A stretch of DNA of 18,604 bases, taken from positions 1-18,604 of the forward strand of contig JAPEVC010000392.1 of NCBI GenBank assembly GCA_027946555.1, read 5' to 3'. The translations under genes were made by a program, and so were the position numbers. The stretch comes from Gnomoniopsis sp. IMI 355080 (lineage: Eukaryota > Ascomycota > Sordariomycetes > Diaporthales > Gnomoniaceae). Shown here one piece after another: positions 9,350 through 18,604 of this stretch (position 1 is the stretch's first letter; every line of letters starts with the position of its first letter). The notes below the pieces were generated by a model. That model did no database searches, was not told the origin of the DNA, and saw only the letters and a program-made list of their open reading frames with translations.

Positions 9350-10143
9350 CAGGACATATGGATTACACAATATGACACCTGGCCATCTTGGCCACACTTT
9401 CGACAACACTCGACACTGTCACCACCTCACCAGACCAGCCAACCTGCACATACTATGTACCAAGTAGAAACCCACCAGCTCACCAGCTTGGCTAAGCACC
9501 AACCGAAGCTTGCCATGCCATGCCGTGGCCATATGCATCAGCCACTCAATCAATCAACCACCGACGTTGCAAAAGAGTCATTCGCCCCGTCTCGTTCTCA
9601 TCCTTCTGGATCAGTCCACTGCAGCGCAAAGACCATCCAGAGGCTCGAGCCGCTGTCCGTTGTCCCCATCAACATCATCCACCGTCTCCACTTCTTATGC
9701 TACGCAGTCGCTAGACCCCTGCAGCCCGCCGCTGAGCCGCAAAGATTTGACGACGCTATCAAAACTCAAAAAAAGAGAGAGGCCGTCTTCCTGCCGGCAG
9801 ACGTCCGAGCTTGCTTGGTATTTTCGTATGGGCAATCTTCCAACTCTTCGGACCCGCGGGCCCATCATCAAGAAGACTCCATGGGTGGCTATTTCACTCT
9901 CAATCGGCCCAGACCATCCTTCGACAATCTTTACCATGATATAACCTGTTCTCAACTCACAATAAGGTGGAGCTCTGATGTCCATATCCCGTCCGCCTGC
10001 TCGTCATCATGCAGCCTGCCACGCAATGAAATGTCTATCCCAACGTATTCACATCCCCCGACCTCCGAGTCACCCATCATCCATTGCCCTCTTGCCCTCC
10101 TGCTATCTTTGTGTAACACTTTCCACGGCCATCAGCACCGACT

Positions 10144-10165
10144 TAGGTAGGTAGGTAGGTAGGTA
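10144..10165. repeat. TAGG microsatellite
   Basis: Five tandem TAGG units followed by TA, in non-coding sequence. Length polymorphism is likely; no function is inferred. Confidence 0.9.
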
Positions 10166-10356
10166 CTCTATTCATATACGTGAGGGGATTGGGGCTTGGG
10201 CGCGGCGGAGCGTGGCCCGCCGTAGTCCAATCTTGCTCAGTGTCTTGTCCGTACGAGTACCTAGCTACTCTCCTCCTGCAGCCCAGAAACCAGATCCCGA
10301 CCGGGATTCGGTTGCCAAGACCCAAAAGTAGCCACTTCATCAGTTTACCCGAGTTG

Positions 10357-10371
10357 TATAAAATATAAATA
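10357..10371 (+). promoter_or_regulatory. TATA-box-like sequence
   Basis: TATAAAA is followed at once by TATAAATA, both matching the TATA consensus on the plus strand. A poly(T)/poly(A) block begins about 18 bases downstream and CT-rich sequence about 220 bases downstream. This layout would suit a plus-strand promoter, but no clear gene follows before the YOS9 3' end. Confidence 0.35.
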
Positions 10372-11022
10372 GGAACCCAGTAACAACATTTTTTTATTTT
10401 ATTTTTAAAAAAAAGGTGTCCTGTGCTTTCTAGGTCGCAATTGCCCTGTACAAGCGAATTCAGCAAGCGACCTGAGCAAAATAAAAGGGCCGACTTGTCA
10501 CACACGCTACCTGACTTATTTCGAAAGCGGTGAAGAACATGCCAATTGCTACCTAATCTTCCATTACCGCGGAATTTTTTGAGATTTTTTTCCCTCCTTC
10601 ACAAAAAGAAAAGAGGATTTTCGGCCTCCTTTTCGGCCCTTCACCCAACAACCCCCAAGCATCACTGCCTTGCCTAATTTATAATTGGTTCAAAGCCTGC
10701 TTCACCTGGTCTTTCGTCGACACTTTCGCTCCTCACAAGCGATGCACGGCATTTGAATCCGAACTCCTGCGCCTTGATCCATTTCTTTTTTTCTTTTTTT
10801 TCCTTCGCGGCTTCATCGGCTGCAAGTGTCCTATCTGGGAACGAGCTGCTGAAGCCGCCAACGAACCCCCTAGAATCTAAATGTTGTAAAACAACCTTGT
10901 GTGTACTATGTACTGGACAGATTTGGCGTAGTGGTTGGGGAGGCTCATGGCCCCTGTATTTAGTGGACCCTGATCTCTAGACATAGTCGCATCTTACCGA
11001 ATGAAACAGAGATCGTGTGTAG

Positions 11023-11337
11023 ATGATTTGTTTTCAGGCTGCATACACCGTGCCAACGCTTGGCAGAACTTGGCTGAATAAACCCAAGGAGAGGCTGTTA
11101 CATTGGCTCAAGAACAGGCCCGATAGGCTTCAGCCTCACACATTTCTGGATGTCGTGAAATGTCGAGAGTGCTGGCTATTGTTTAGTAACGTGTCCTCTG
11201 GCTGCCATGGAATGATCGAGTCACCGTGGGGCATTTACGTAAGCACTCCTGGAAGGAGTGCTCCCGCTGCCTCGTCCCTTGAAGCAAAAACATCGGCACA
11301 TCAAGAGGCAGAACATCTCGGTATCAATGTCCGGTAA
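11023..11337 (+). CDS. Possible small ORF, 104 codons, tail-to-tail with YOS9
   Basis: The frame starts at ATG 11023 and ends at TAA 11335-11337, 70 bases before the YOS9 stop on the other strand. The first part (WLNKPKERLLHWLKNRP region) is basic and helical; the rest is Ser/Ala-rich. I recognise no family and codon use is not decisive. Several shorter ATG-initiated frames (from 10542, 10741, 10908 and 11001) precede it, so efficient translation is doubtful. It could be part of a non-coding transcript or of the YOS9 3' UTR read backwards. Confidence 0.15.
   Translation: MICFQAAYTVPTLGRTWLNKPKERLLHWLKNRPDRLQPHTFLDVVKCRECWLLFSNVSSGCHGMIESPWGIYVSTPGRSAPAASSLEAKTSAHQEAEHLGINVR
11242..11262. repeat. 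Perfect 9-bp hairpin near the YOS9 3' end
   Basis: AGCACTCCT at 11242-11250 and AGGAGTGCT at 11254-11262 pair perfectly around a GGA loop. It lies about 146 bases beyond the YOS9 stop codon, so it could be a stem-loop in that mRNA's 3' UTR. Confidence 0.6.
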
Positions 11338-11407
11338 TCGATGAAATTGGTACTCATTGTTTGCTGTTGAAAATGGCAGAATCCCCCAACGCCAGAATAA
11401 AATGACC

Positions 11408-13044
11408 TCACAGTTCCTCTTTGAAAAATTTCTCTTCGCTGCCCTCCTCGCCTTCACCAGCCTCCTCCTCATCGTCTTCCACGATGCCTCTGATCTCCGG
11501 TATCTCCCCAGGCATTTCTACAACCTCGAGTGTCCAGCCTTTCTCGCCCGCGATCTTCTCGAGCTCCTTTCGGAATTGCTCGACAGCGTCCGGGTTCAGA
11601 TTCAACTGCTCCAGCTGCTCATCAGTCATCATCTCGACCTGGCCACCATCCTGCTTGCTCAAGGCCTTGGCAAGCGTCTCGACCAGAGGTACTCCATTTG
11701 TAGGCCCCTTGCCCGGAAGGAAGCCCTTTGGTGGCTTGAGTGTGGGTGCAGGCTGCCCATCTTCAGGGTTATGTAGCTGATTTCCACCAATGATAATTCC
11801 ACCAATCTCCATGCCCTTGAACTTGTTGTCGCGTTGGTCCTGCGTCCGGACCCTGTCTGAGGCCTCGCTATCGCTCTCTCCTTGATGCTGCCCTTCGCCC
11901 AGCTCCTCAGCGGCCTCGATGCTCTTCCTCAAGCGAATCGCAGCCAGCTCTTCTTCGGACTCGATGATCCTTTGACAGCTGATGGAATGCGCACGGGTCT
12001 CCTTGGGAGGGAGGAAAGCGACATCTTCACAGAGTCGTGGTGTGTTAATCAGCATGAGATAAGAACAAGTCGTAATCTCCTTGATCCAGCCGATGCGATC
12101 CGCCGCAGACCCTGGGTTGCAGTGGTATTGTACCTCGATTGTGCGCTCACGGCCCGTGAGATCGCACAGCGTCCCGGCACCCATGCGCTGCACCAGAAAT
12201 CGCTGATCTCCCTTGACCTGAAGCTCGGTGTTGGGCGGTGCTGGAGACTGGGAATCAGTAAGAGGCTTTTGTTGGCCGTCGACGTCCGTCTGTAGCTCGT
12301 TGCTCTCCTGGTTTTTCTTGTTCTTCTTGTTCTTGTTTCCAACATGTGGGACTCTTCCCAAGACATACTCCTGGCTATTGGGGTCTCGCACTGGATGGCT
12401 GCCCTTGGGCCCGCTGGGGAGGGCATGAAATTGAACAATGTCATGACCGTAACAAAACCTATAACTCCACCAGCCAGACACAAAGAAGAGGCACTGGTCG
12501 TCCAGGGCACTCATAAGCTCCCAGCCCCGACTATTGGCGCGTGCCAGTTCGCGAGTCTCCTCGGCCTTGGCTAGTTCTGCGGCGGTCTGGTTCGGGGCGG
12601 GCGGAGGGGCGAGCACGGGGACTGTGCAAAGGTACTTGGAAGGCGGGATGCTCATAATCTCGTAGTCTTCGGAAATTTCAGGCATGGCATCTTCTGCGTC
12701 ACTACTTCCAGCAGACTCGGCACGTGCGGATTCATGGGGCTGAGAGGTAAGGCCTGTCTGGGAAGAGGCATCGGCAGTATAGGTGGGTCGGGATTGGCCA
12801 GATTTCGAGCTCTCGATGAGCCTTTGCGCGTCTAGCTCGGAGACGAAGGTGTCTGAGAAGATCACCTCGAACTTTGATTCGAATTGTCAGTATGCTCCAT
12901 CCTATCTCGCGCGAACAGCAGCAGCTGTTATCGGGACACACGCACCTGAGGATAGGCCAGCATGTCATCGTGGATGCTGAACCCAGGCTGCCGAGCTCTG
13001 CATAAATGCAGGCTGGCCAAAAATAGGAGAAAATAACGGCGCAT
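11408..13044 (-). CDS. YOS9: Protein OS-9 homolog, ERAD lectin Yos9
   Basis: Endoplasmic-reticulum lumenal lectin that recognises trimmed mannose glycans on misfolded glycoproteins and, in yeast, works with the Hrd1/Hrd3 ubiquitin-ligase complex in ER-associated degradation. Model: exon 1 13044-12946 (33 codons), intron 12945-12872 (74 nt, donor GTGCGT, branch ACTGAC, acceptor AAAG), exon 2 12871-11408, stop TGA; 520 residues. The start ATG has a strong context (CACC before it) and opens a signal peptide (MRRYFLLFLASLHLC). The YPQ/FEVIFSDTFVSE block that spans the splice is typical of the family. The MRH domain covers about 155-320, with six cysteines (160, 173, 269, 284, 302, 314), the WW pair at 167-168, R274-E275 and Y282, as expected for mannose binding. 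A Lys/Asn-rich insertion lies inside the domain at about 211-225. The tail is acidic and ends KEEL, an HDEL-like ER retention signal. No membrane segment follows the signal peptide. Confidence 0.95.
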
Positions 13045-13400
13045 GGTGCCGCAGAGCACTAGTTGCCCTCACATAAAGCTCACGATCCCCGATGTCCGAA
13101 ATTTCGTGATGAGATGTACAGTATGTAGTTGTTTGGAGATGCCACTTTGCGACTTGCTAGGCGCTGACGTTTCGTTTCCAGGGGTGCACGGCATGCCTGC
13201 CACAGGACGCACAGACCACCTATCCTTTCCACCAAATGCCTGCAGGTACCTGAGACAAGGATCATAGCTTCACTTCTTCATCATGAGATGTTCTCTCGGA
13301 CGTCAACCCTCCGGTAAAAGAGCTGGGCTGTTTTCCTCACTACAACTTTGGATCGAATATGGCTCCACGTTTCTCTATTCTGTGGCTGTGTATCACTTCA
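13045..13400. promoter_or_regulatory. Upstream region of YOS9
   Basis: This stretch precedes the minus-strand YOS9 gene and should contain its leader and core promoter. I see no convincing TATA box in the minus orientation close to the start. Open frames on the plus strand (13043-13267) carry no recognisable motif. Confidence 0.4.
13069..13074 (-). promoter_or_regulatory. Start-stop element (ATGTGA) before YOS9
   Basis: On the minus strand an ATG directly followed by TGA lies 24 bases before the YOS9 start codon. If it is within the leader, a ribosome initiating here would terminate at once, a minimal upstream ORF known to stall or reduce downstream initiation. The transcription start is not visible from sequence. 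Confidence 0.4.
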
Positions 13401-15420
13401 TTTGCACTCATATCTGTCTATACACTCCATATTCTGTAGGGGGTTGCTGAGATGCGCACCAGCACTCAGGAGTGGTTTAGAGGCTCGCCAATTGACTGCA
13501 GAACACTTCATTTACCTGACTTTGGCAAACATACCTAGGGATCGTTGCCTTTGGATGATGCTTTTATAGGGTGGAATACATTAATCTATACCGTCCATGA
13601 CCTTATATCCTAATTTTGTACTGCACTAGTGTTGCCTGGGTCTTTACCTAGATCTGTCCGGTATAATTTATTATCTCCAAACCGACAGCCACCCACCAGA
13701 AGAAGCTTATCCCTCATAAAGCCTTGAATATTGCCTCTTCAAATATGTTGAATAATTTTTTGGCGCAGAAACGGCGTCTCCGGCTCTATCCAGTGGCTAA
13801 GGATATTGAACACAGCTGTGGCGACCAATGATACCTGTGTAGATGGTCATCTAGACCCTAGATTTGCTAAGCTTGAAGACTATATGGAACATAAAACTCT
13901 CCTGAGCTACCAAAGTGGTGCTCCCAAGCTGGAGATAGGTAAACCAGTGTATCATTCACTATACTGCTCTATTCCAGCTGTCATGCATAGAGCCAACCCT
14001 CACAGATAAATGAAGAGGGTGTGATTCAAGTGAGAATTGGTATATCAGCTTTTACATGGACTATATGTGTACTTGCCAAAGAAATCTCAAGTATTCATAT
14101 TGTTGTGGGTTCAGATAGCAGTGTAAATATGTACCTTGATTCAAAACCAAAGCTTCTATATTGAGTCTAAGATTGTTCCTTGTCTGCATGCAAAAAAGTA
14201 AGTAAGCACTGATTCCAAGTTTTATTGATTGCTTTGTAGCATACGCGTAGATTGTCTCTTCTTTGACTTGCCTACCCATATGGTCAATATTCACGAAGCA
14301 ATGATCTTCCACAACACTCATCGTGACTGACTTTGAGATATTGGAACAAGCTGTTCACAAAAGACTTGTGACTTGTCACCATTGCCCTCTCTATTGTGTC
14401 ACGTATAAAGCATGTCGAAAACTACGATGCGACGCAGGTTCAAATTCTACTGGCATGGTAATATGTTCACTCGCGGGCATTAGTGCAAGACCAGTAATCA
14501 TGACATGACCTCAACGTTTCCATATACGCTGAGATCAAGTATCATGACCCAGATCTGTATTATGATTCTCCTACTTCGCCCAGCACATATATACGTGCAA
14601 GTGATGTCAAGTGGACTGCGATTGAACAATCATTGTTGCAAGTGAAGTAAAAAGACCTCACGGCAGGTATACCCATAGTTGCATGACATGACATGATGGG
14701 AAAGGACTATATTACCCCTGAGGCCATTTTATGCGGAATAACAGCCTAAATTTTATGTGGACCAACTTGACTGGTCCAGAACGTGATACAGAATAATGAA
14801 GTGAGCTCGAAGGGCCAAGTCCACTCTTCACGATTACTAGGTCGCCCTGAACAAATGTGACTGCAGGTTTTTTGATGCCATGGCCACACTTTCTAGGTTG
14901 AACAGCACTTTCGCAAGAGCCGAAAACAGCCCAAGGTTAAAACAGGTAAAAGCAAACCGACAGCAGCAGCAAGCAAAGACTGGATCATTGGCCTTAGTGG
15001 AAGAGGATATAATATTGTGAGCTGGAAATTCGGAGGAACAATCCAATGCAAATGTGCTTTCAATTAAGAGCTTCTATCCCTCTCTATTTAAGCTGGTAGA
15101 TCCCAGTCACCAAACACTATTATAGCAAATTTGCATAAACAGTCAGACTGTCTATATTTGCACCTATGACGGGAAGACGGCAGAACATGAATGGGACTTC
15201 GGGCGCCTAGGTCTCGATCACAGTGGTTATGTATAAACTTCGCCACTGCCTTCAGGCAATCAGGTACTACTTATTTGCCAGCGGGCGGTCTTTATATACA
15301 TGGAAATTCCCATAAAGGAACATGTCGTCACGGCATATAACATGGCATATCATCTTGAAAGCGAGAGTCCAAGACACCAAACGGCCTAGATTATGATAAA
15401 GCCACGAGAGAAATATACCC
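13401..15420. other. AT-rich gene-free island, possibly decayed repeat DNA
   Basis: Composition drops sharply compared with the flanking genes. Hand counts give 19 G+C of 60 at 13561-13620, 21 of 60 at 14101-14160 and 23 of 60 at 14701-14760. TpA steps are frequent. Open frames are short and change often. Short protein-like pieces exist (plus strand near 13860-14000 and 14880-15015; minus strand 14321-14061), but none joins into a domain I recognise. This fits an old repeat mutated by RIP, though I found no terminal repeats or transposase motif. Confidence 0.4.
14758..14778. repeat. 7-bp inverted repeat
   Basis: TGGACCA at 14758-14764 and TGGTCCA at 14772-14778 are exact reverse complements around a 7-base loop. 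It lies in the AT-rich island. No role is evident. Confidence 0.5.
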
Positions 15421-15870
15421 AATGTGGACAGCTGACTCGACGCGGAGCGCGAGGTTGTCTGAAGACCTACCTTCGAGATATTATTCTATTCAGCAGCATC
15501 ATTGATGATGAACATCTCCAGCTTGATCCTTGACTACGGGGACCCCAGATTTCAAAATCGCCAAGATTCTTATGCGTAGGTACAGAACCAAATATCGAGC
15601 CGTCTGCCCGTCTGAGAGCCTGCCGCCCTCTTGCCTCCTGCCGCTGGGGCGATTCAGGCAGGTATGAGAGCATTGCAACAGCCAGTCTTCATCTCAAGAC
15701 TTATCTTCAATCACGATGCAGAGACCACCACCAACGTGGGCTTGCGTGACAGAAAGATCAGCTCATCTAGCGGGAGGCAGGTGTGCACAAGATCTGGTCG
15801 ATAACGAAAACCGAACCTTCACGACACCTGCCTATGCGCCCCCCTTCGGGGTTACGGACTCACTACGCAG

Positions 15871-16032
15871 CGCATCAAAGACCCCGAGAGGCTCGAGATC
15901 TTGTGGATCCGAGAATCGGCCATCAAAGAATTCTTCAACGTGACTCCGACCCACCGATCGTCATTAATGTTTACAATGACATTGCTTGCTTGTTTGAGTC
16001 AGGATGAGGCACCGGCACGATATATCATATAA
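15871..16032 (+). other. Coding-like fragment, possible terminal exon or gene remnant
   Basis: A plus-strand frame of 53 codons ends at TAA 16030-16032. Its first 35 codons almost all end in G or C and the peptide looks protein-like (RIKDPERLEILWIRES, then AIKEFFNVTP). A plausible acceptor precedes it: CTCAC branch-like sequence and CAG ending at 15870. No ATG-initiated upstream exon in phase could be identified, and the frame is closed upstream by TAA at 15802. I do not recognise the family. Confidence 0.25.
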
Positions 16033-16044
16033 GTCTCCGACCCA

Positions 16045-16138
16045 CACGTGGCCGGTGGGTCTCTTGTCCTCAGCCACGTGTATTCCCAGACGGGATTTGT
16101 TCAAAATTTGACGCCCGGAGCTCAATTGTCTTCACGTG
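16045..16138. promoter_or_regulatory. Cluster of three CACGTG boxes
   Basis: The palindrome CACGTG occurs at 16045-16050, 16075-16080 and 16133-16138. This is the core site of basic helix-loop-helix regulators such as Pho4 and Cbf1. Three copies in 94 bases suggest a promoter, but no confident gene lies on either side, so the cluster may mark a gene I could not resolve. Confidence 0.4.
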
Positions 16139-16603
16139 GAAGAAAGATCGTGGAGGGGCGATCTGCGATGTGTGGGAGCAAAGTCTTTTTTTGTTCGGGA
16201 TCCGATGTTCTTGGAAGCTGCCATTTACGGGTCTAGTGGACGTCCGCGACAAGGTTTCGGGTGAGATCTCTTGATCGATTCATGATGAACGGCCGTTTGA
16301 AGCAACGTCGGCTCACCGCGAAGAAATAGTGCCGTCGTGGGATTGAGCAATTGAAGGGCATCCTTTTGATCAGGAGGGTGGCATGCGAGGGCGCCGTCTG
16401 AGGCCCAATGCCACCTTACCTATCTTTATAATCAGCAAGGAAATACACTAGACCACGTACTTACCGGCTGTTAGAACATCCATCACGGGGACTATCTCTG
16501 TGGTCCAATGCTATGTCTTGGGCTATCTGCCGAACTTGAATGGATGACAAAGTGATGTCGGCCAGTGTCAAGCAAATGAAGTTCACGACGTGGGAGCAGC
16601 ACC

Positions 16604-16615
16604 GGGGGGGGGGGG
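16604..16615. repeat. Run of twelve G
   Basis: An uninterrupted poly-G run in non-coding sequence. Such runs are prone to length error in sequencing and replication. Confidence 0.9.
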
Positions 16616-17294
16616 AGTAGAGTCGGAACGTTGTGTCCTCGTGTCTTCGGTCTCGCAATCAATTTCTCAGAGTTCGTTCGCCCAGTCAATGCCGGAGATT
16701 ATTCATTTACCAAGACCCCTCTGCCGTGCGAATGGATGCTATGGAACTACCCGCCTCGTGCATCAAATAGAGACGTTGGTGGTACAGTTCGCCAGCAACA
16801 GAGTGAGACACACTAGCAAGGGGCAAAGCAATATCATCCACGCTCTGGTACAGTCCTTTTACATTGCAAGGGCTGCAGTCAAGCCATCTACTTTACTGTA
16901 CTACCTCTTGGGCAGTCCGGCATCAGGTCTCATAGTAGTACTGGTACAGATATTATGTAAACAGGCTCGGGCGGCGTCCAAGAAGTCCGAGATAGTGTCA
17001 GAAGCTGAAGGTTTTCAGCGCGCCACAGCTCCACATATGTGGTGACTTTTCAAGAAAAGGCTAATCCGGATTATCCGCACTTTAATCAAGGGGGTGGAGA
17101 CTCGGCAAGTGTACTCATTTGTCGGCCCGGACAAGAAGACCGCGGGAAGCTGCATATAAAAGTATCTGTGCGAGAGTGTCTCTGCCGCGGCAAAGTTTGT
17201 TCTGCCAATTTCGTCGATGTCTATACGGAGTGCTCGAGTTCGGTCTCCTGAGCTGGACATCAGCCTCACTCATCTCGAGTGCAGTTGAAATCTT

Positions 17295-17360
17295 GAGAGA
17301 GAGAGAGAGGGGGGGGAGGGGCCAGTCAGCCAGTCAGCCAGGCCAGCCAGGCCAGCCAGT
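17295..17360. repeat. Compound microsatellite: GA, G-rich, CCAG units
   Basis: Seven GA units (17295-17308) run into a G-rich stretch. Two CCAGTCAG units (17322-17337), two CCAGGCCAG units (17338-17355) and a final CCAGT follow. The CCAG units are clearly tandem copies with one changed spacer. No function is inferred. Confidence 0.85.
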
Positions 17361-18604
17361 CTGCTGTCGTCGAGTGGAGCCTGATCGCGGAGTGTCATCC
17401 AGCTTCGGCCCGCATTCCATGGGGTCTGGGATCAGTGAGCTATTTCTAGTGGCGATTCTACACCCTATTCGAGGACTTAGACCCGTGGGCATCGGCCACT
17501 CAGGCTCCGCAAATGCGGTTCCTGTTGGCGTTGAAAAGCAGGCTAATCTTGGTAGTCCGGTAGGTTTTCGGTAACTGCTCCGGCCAACGATATGAAATGG
17601 CAGCACTGCTCCTCAGGCTTGCCTCGGTAAGGAATGGCTAAAGGCAAGATAGGCGATAGTACGTACATGCTGCCCAGGTGGCCTCCCCCCAGACAGAGAA
17701 TGGTACCTTATTATCTGGCAGCATTCTTGGCTTGGTCGGTCGCCAGTCCGCGGGCGACGCTTCGCTTGTTGTCGTGATTTTATAGGTAACCAGATAGCTA
17801 GCTCAAAGCTGTCCTTGAGCCTTTCACCGTCACCTTATAGGGCCATCATCAGCTGTGCGGCCGTGCGTGGTACCAGCGGACGGCTATAGTAGATCGGTAC
17901 TAAGGGACTGACAGGCAGGCCTGGCAGGGCAGGGTAGGAATGGGATCCACCTTGCAGTGCCACAATTGCCAGGGAGGACTGGCACCATCGCACCGCATCG
18001 TTGGCAAATCTGAGGAGGCCCCCGAGCCAGGGAAGCTTGAAGGCGAAACAACAATAGCCTTGTCACTTATTATGTGCTGTGCGCGCGTGCTGGTGTGCTA
18101 ATGCTCTTTCTGCCGAGCCAATCAGTGTCACGGCATGGCAGCCTCTCACGCAAATTCCAGGAGACCCTACGCCGAGACTGCGAGGACTGCGACTCTGCCG
18201 CGAGAACTGTACGTCTTTTGTCGTTCCGTTGAATCCGTTGGCTTTTGCAGTGGAGCACCGACCATCCGGGCATGTGTTTGAATGGGAGGGAGGAATGGGT
18301 GGTTCTGCCACGCGACTGGCCTGCCTGGCCCTGTCCATGTCCGTCCCCGGCCGTCAAATGCAAGTCGACAGATCAGATTGGTGGAACCGGATTGGCTCAG
18401 CGCCTTTCTTTTCCCTCTCTGTACGGAGTACGTCCAGACCTCCACTGCACGCCCGCGTATCTCATGTGCTAACCACCCCGGCCTTTCGCAAGACTCGCAC
18501 ACCATAGGCACTTTCTCGCGTTTTGTCCCACTCGACCTGTCGACCAAAGGGCCGCGTTCCCGCCGTTATAGCCATCTGGCCCTTGGCCCCCTTTAATTAG
18601 GAGG

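Larger units (their letters stand above)
9350..11407. other. Intergenic region with promoter-like stretch, no firm gene
   Basis: No confident coding region is seen. The part at 9410-10140 is CA/TC-rich and the plus strand is open through much of it, but the translation is rich in H, S, P and Q without any motif. From 10350 to 10810 the sequence looks like a plus-strand promoter: TATA at 10357, a T/A homopolymer block at 10389-10415, CT-rich sequence at 10585-10665 and T-rich tracts at 10782-10803. Only short frames follow it. The part near 11250-11407 should include the 3' UTR of the minus-strand YOS9 gene. Confidence 0.5.
16139..18604. other. Right-end region, no firm gene
   Basis: I find no coding region that can be supported. 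Short minus-strand frames near 16380-16240 have exon-like codon use, and one is followed by a GTGAGC donor, but no full model can be built. Frames at 16590-17045 and 18079-18507 (plus) and at 17015-17269 and 18167-18547 (minus) have no recognisable motif and overlap open frames on the other strand. Repeats are listed separately. GATTGGCTCAG at 18388-18398 contains an inverted CCAAT box and could belong to a gene starting beyond the window. Confidence 0.4.

Noticed and set aside
9023..10150. Plus-strand open frame of 375 codons
   Set aside because: The translation is rich in His, Ser, Pro and Gln, matches no motif I know, and covers low-complexity CA/TC-rich DNA. Its first part overlaps a minus-strand frame with better codon use.
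13770..14009. Short pieces reminiscent of a cytochrome P450 (LRLYP and a later MHR)
   Set aside because: The two motifs are in different frames, farther apart than usual, and no heme-binding cysteine motif follows.
14437..14447. GGTTCAAATTC, resembling a tRNA T-arm or B box
   Set aside because: The flanking bases pair poorly as a T stem, and no A box, anticodon arm or acceptor stem can be drawn upstream.
15467..15673. Minus-strand frame of 68 codons ending near a GTAGGT donor
   Set aside because: All three plus-strand frames are also largely open here, so openness means little; no motif and no downstream exon were found.

Overview
The window looks like nuclear DNA of a filamentous ascomycete (Pezizomycotina). 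The introns are short (54-250 nt range, most 60-160), begin with GTAAGT, GTATGT, GTACGT or GTGAGC, and carry CTGAC/CTAAC branch sites. The proteins belong to typical fungal families, and long gene-poor tracts contain poly-pyrimidine stretches and microsatellites. I cannot name the species.

Four genes are well supported. (1) Minus strand, 1853 to 625: a C2H2 zinc-finger protein of three exons with three zinc-binding motifs at its C-terminus. Its reading frame is cut by an in-frame TAG at 1280-1278, so it may be decaying. (2) Plus strand, 2747 to 4289: a two-exon, 489-residue protein of the OTT_1508-like branch of the nucleic acid/nucleotide deaminase superfamily, with intact HAE and CxxC zinc motifs. 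It is divergent from gene 1. (3) Minus strand, 7844 to 4752: a four-exon, 874-residue Zn2Cys6 (GAL4-type) transcription factor, convergent with gene 2, with a long leader that contains short upstream ORFs and repeats. (4) Minus strand, 13044 to 11408: a two-exon, 520-residue YOS9/OS-9 lectin of ER-associated degradation, with signal peptide, MRH domain and a KEEL C-terminus.

The rest is gene-poor. The 7845-11407 tract holds the leader and promoter of gene 3, a possible 111-residue minus-strand ORF, and a promoter-like stretch (TATA box, poly dA:dT, CT-rich block) that leads into no convincing gene. From 13045 to the right end (5.5 kb) I find no complete gene. It contains an AT-rich island at about 13.4-15.4 kb that resembles decayed repeat DNA, a coding-like fragment at 15871-16032, three CACGTG boxes within 94 bp, and microsatellites.

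The four genes do not form an obvious pathway: two regulators, one ER quality-control lectin and one deaminase of unknown substrate. The most unusual element is the deaminase beside a possibly broken zinc-finger gene. All exon structures were derived by hand from splice signals, reading frames and family motifs.
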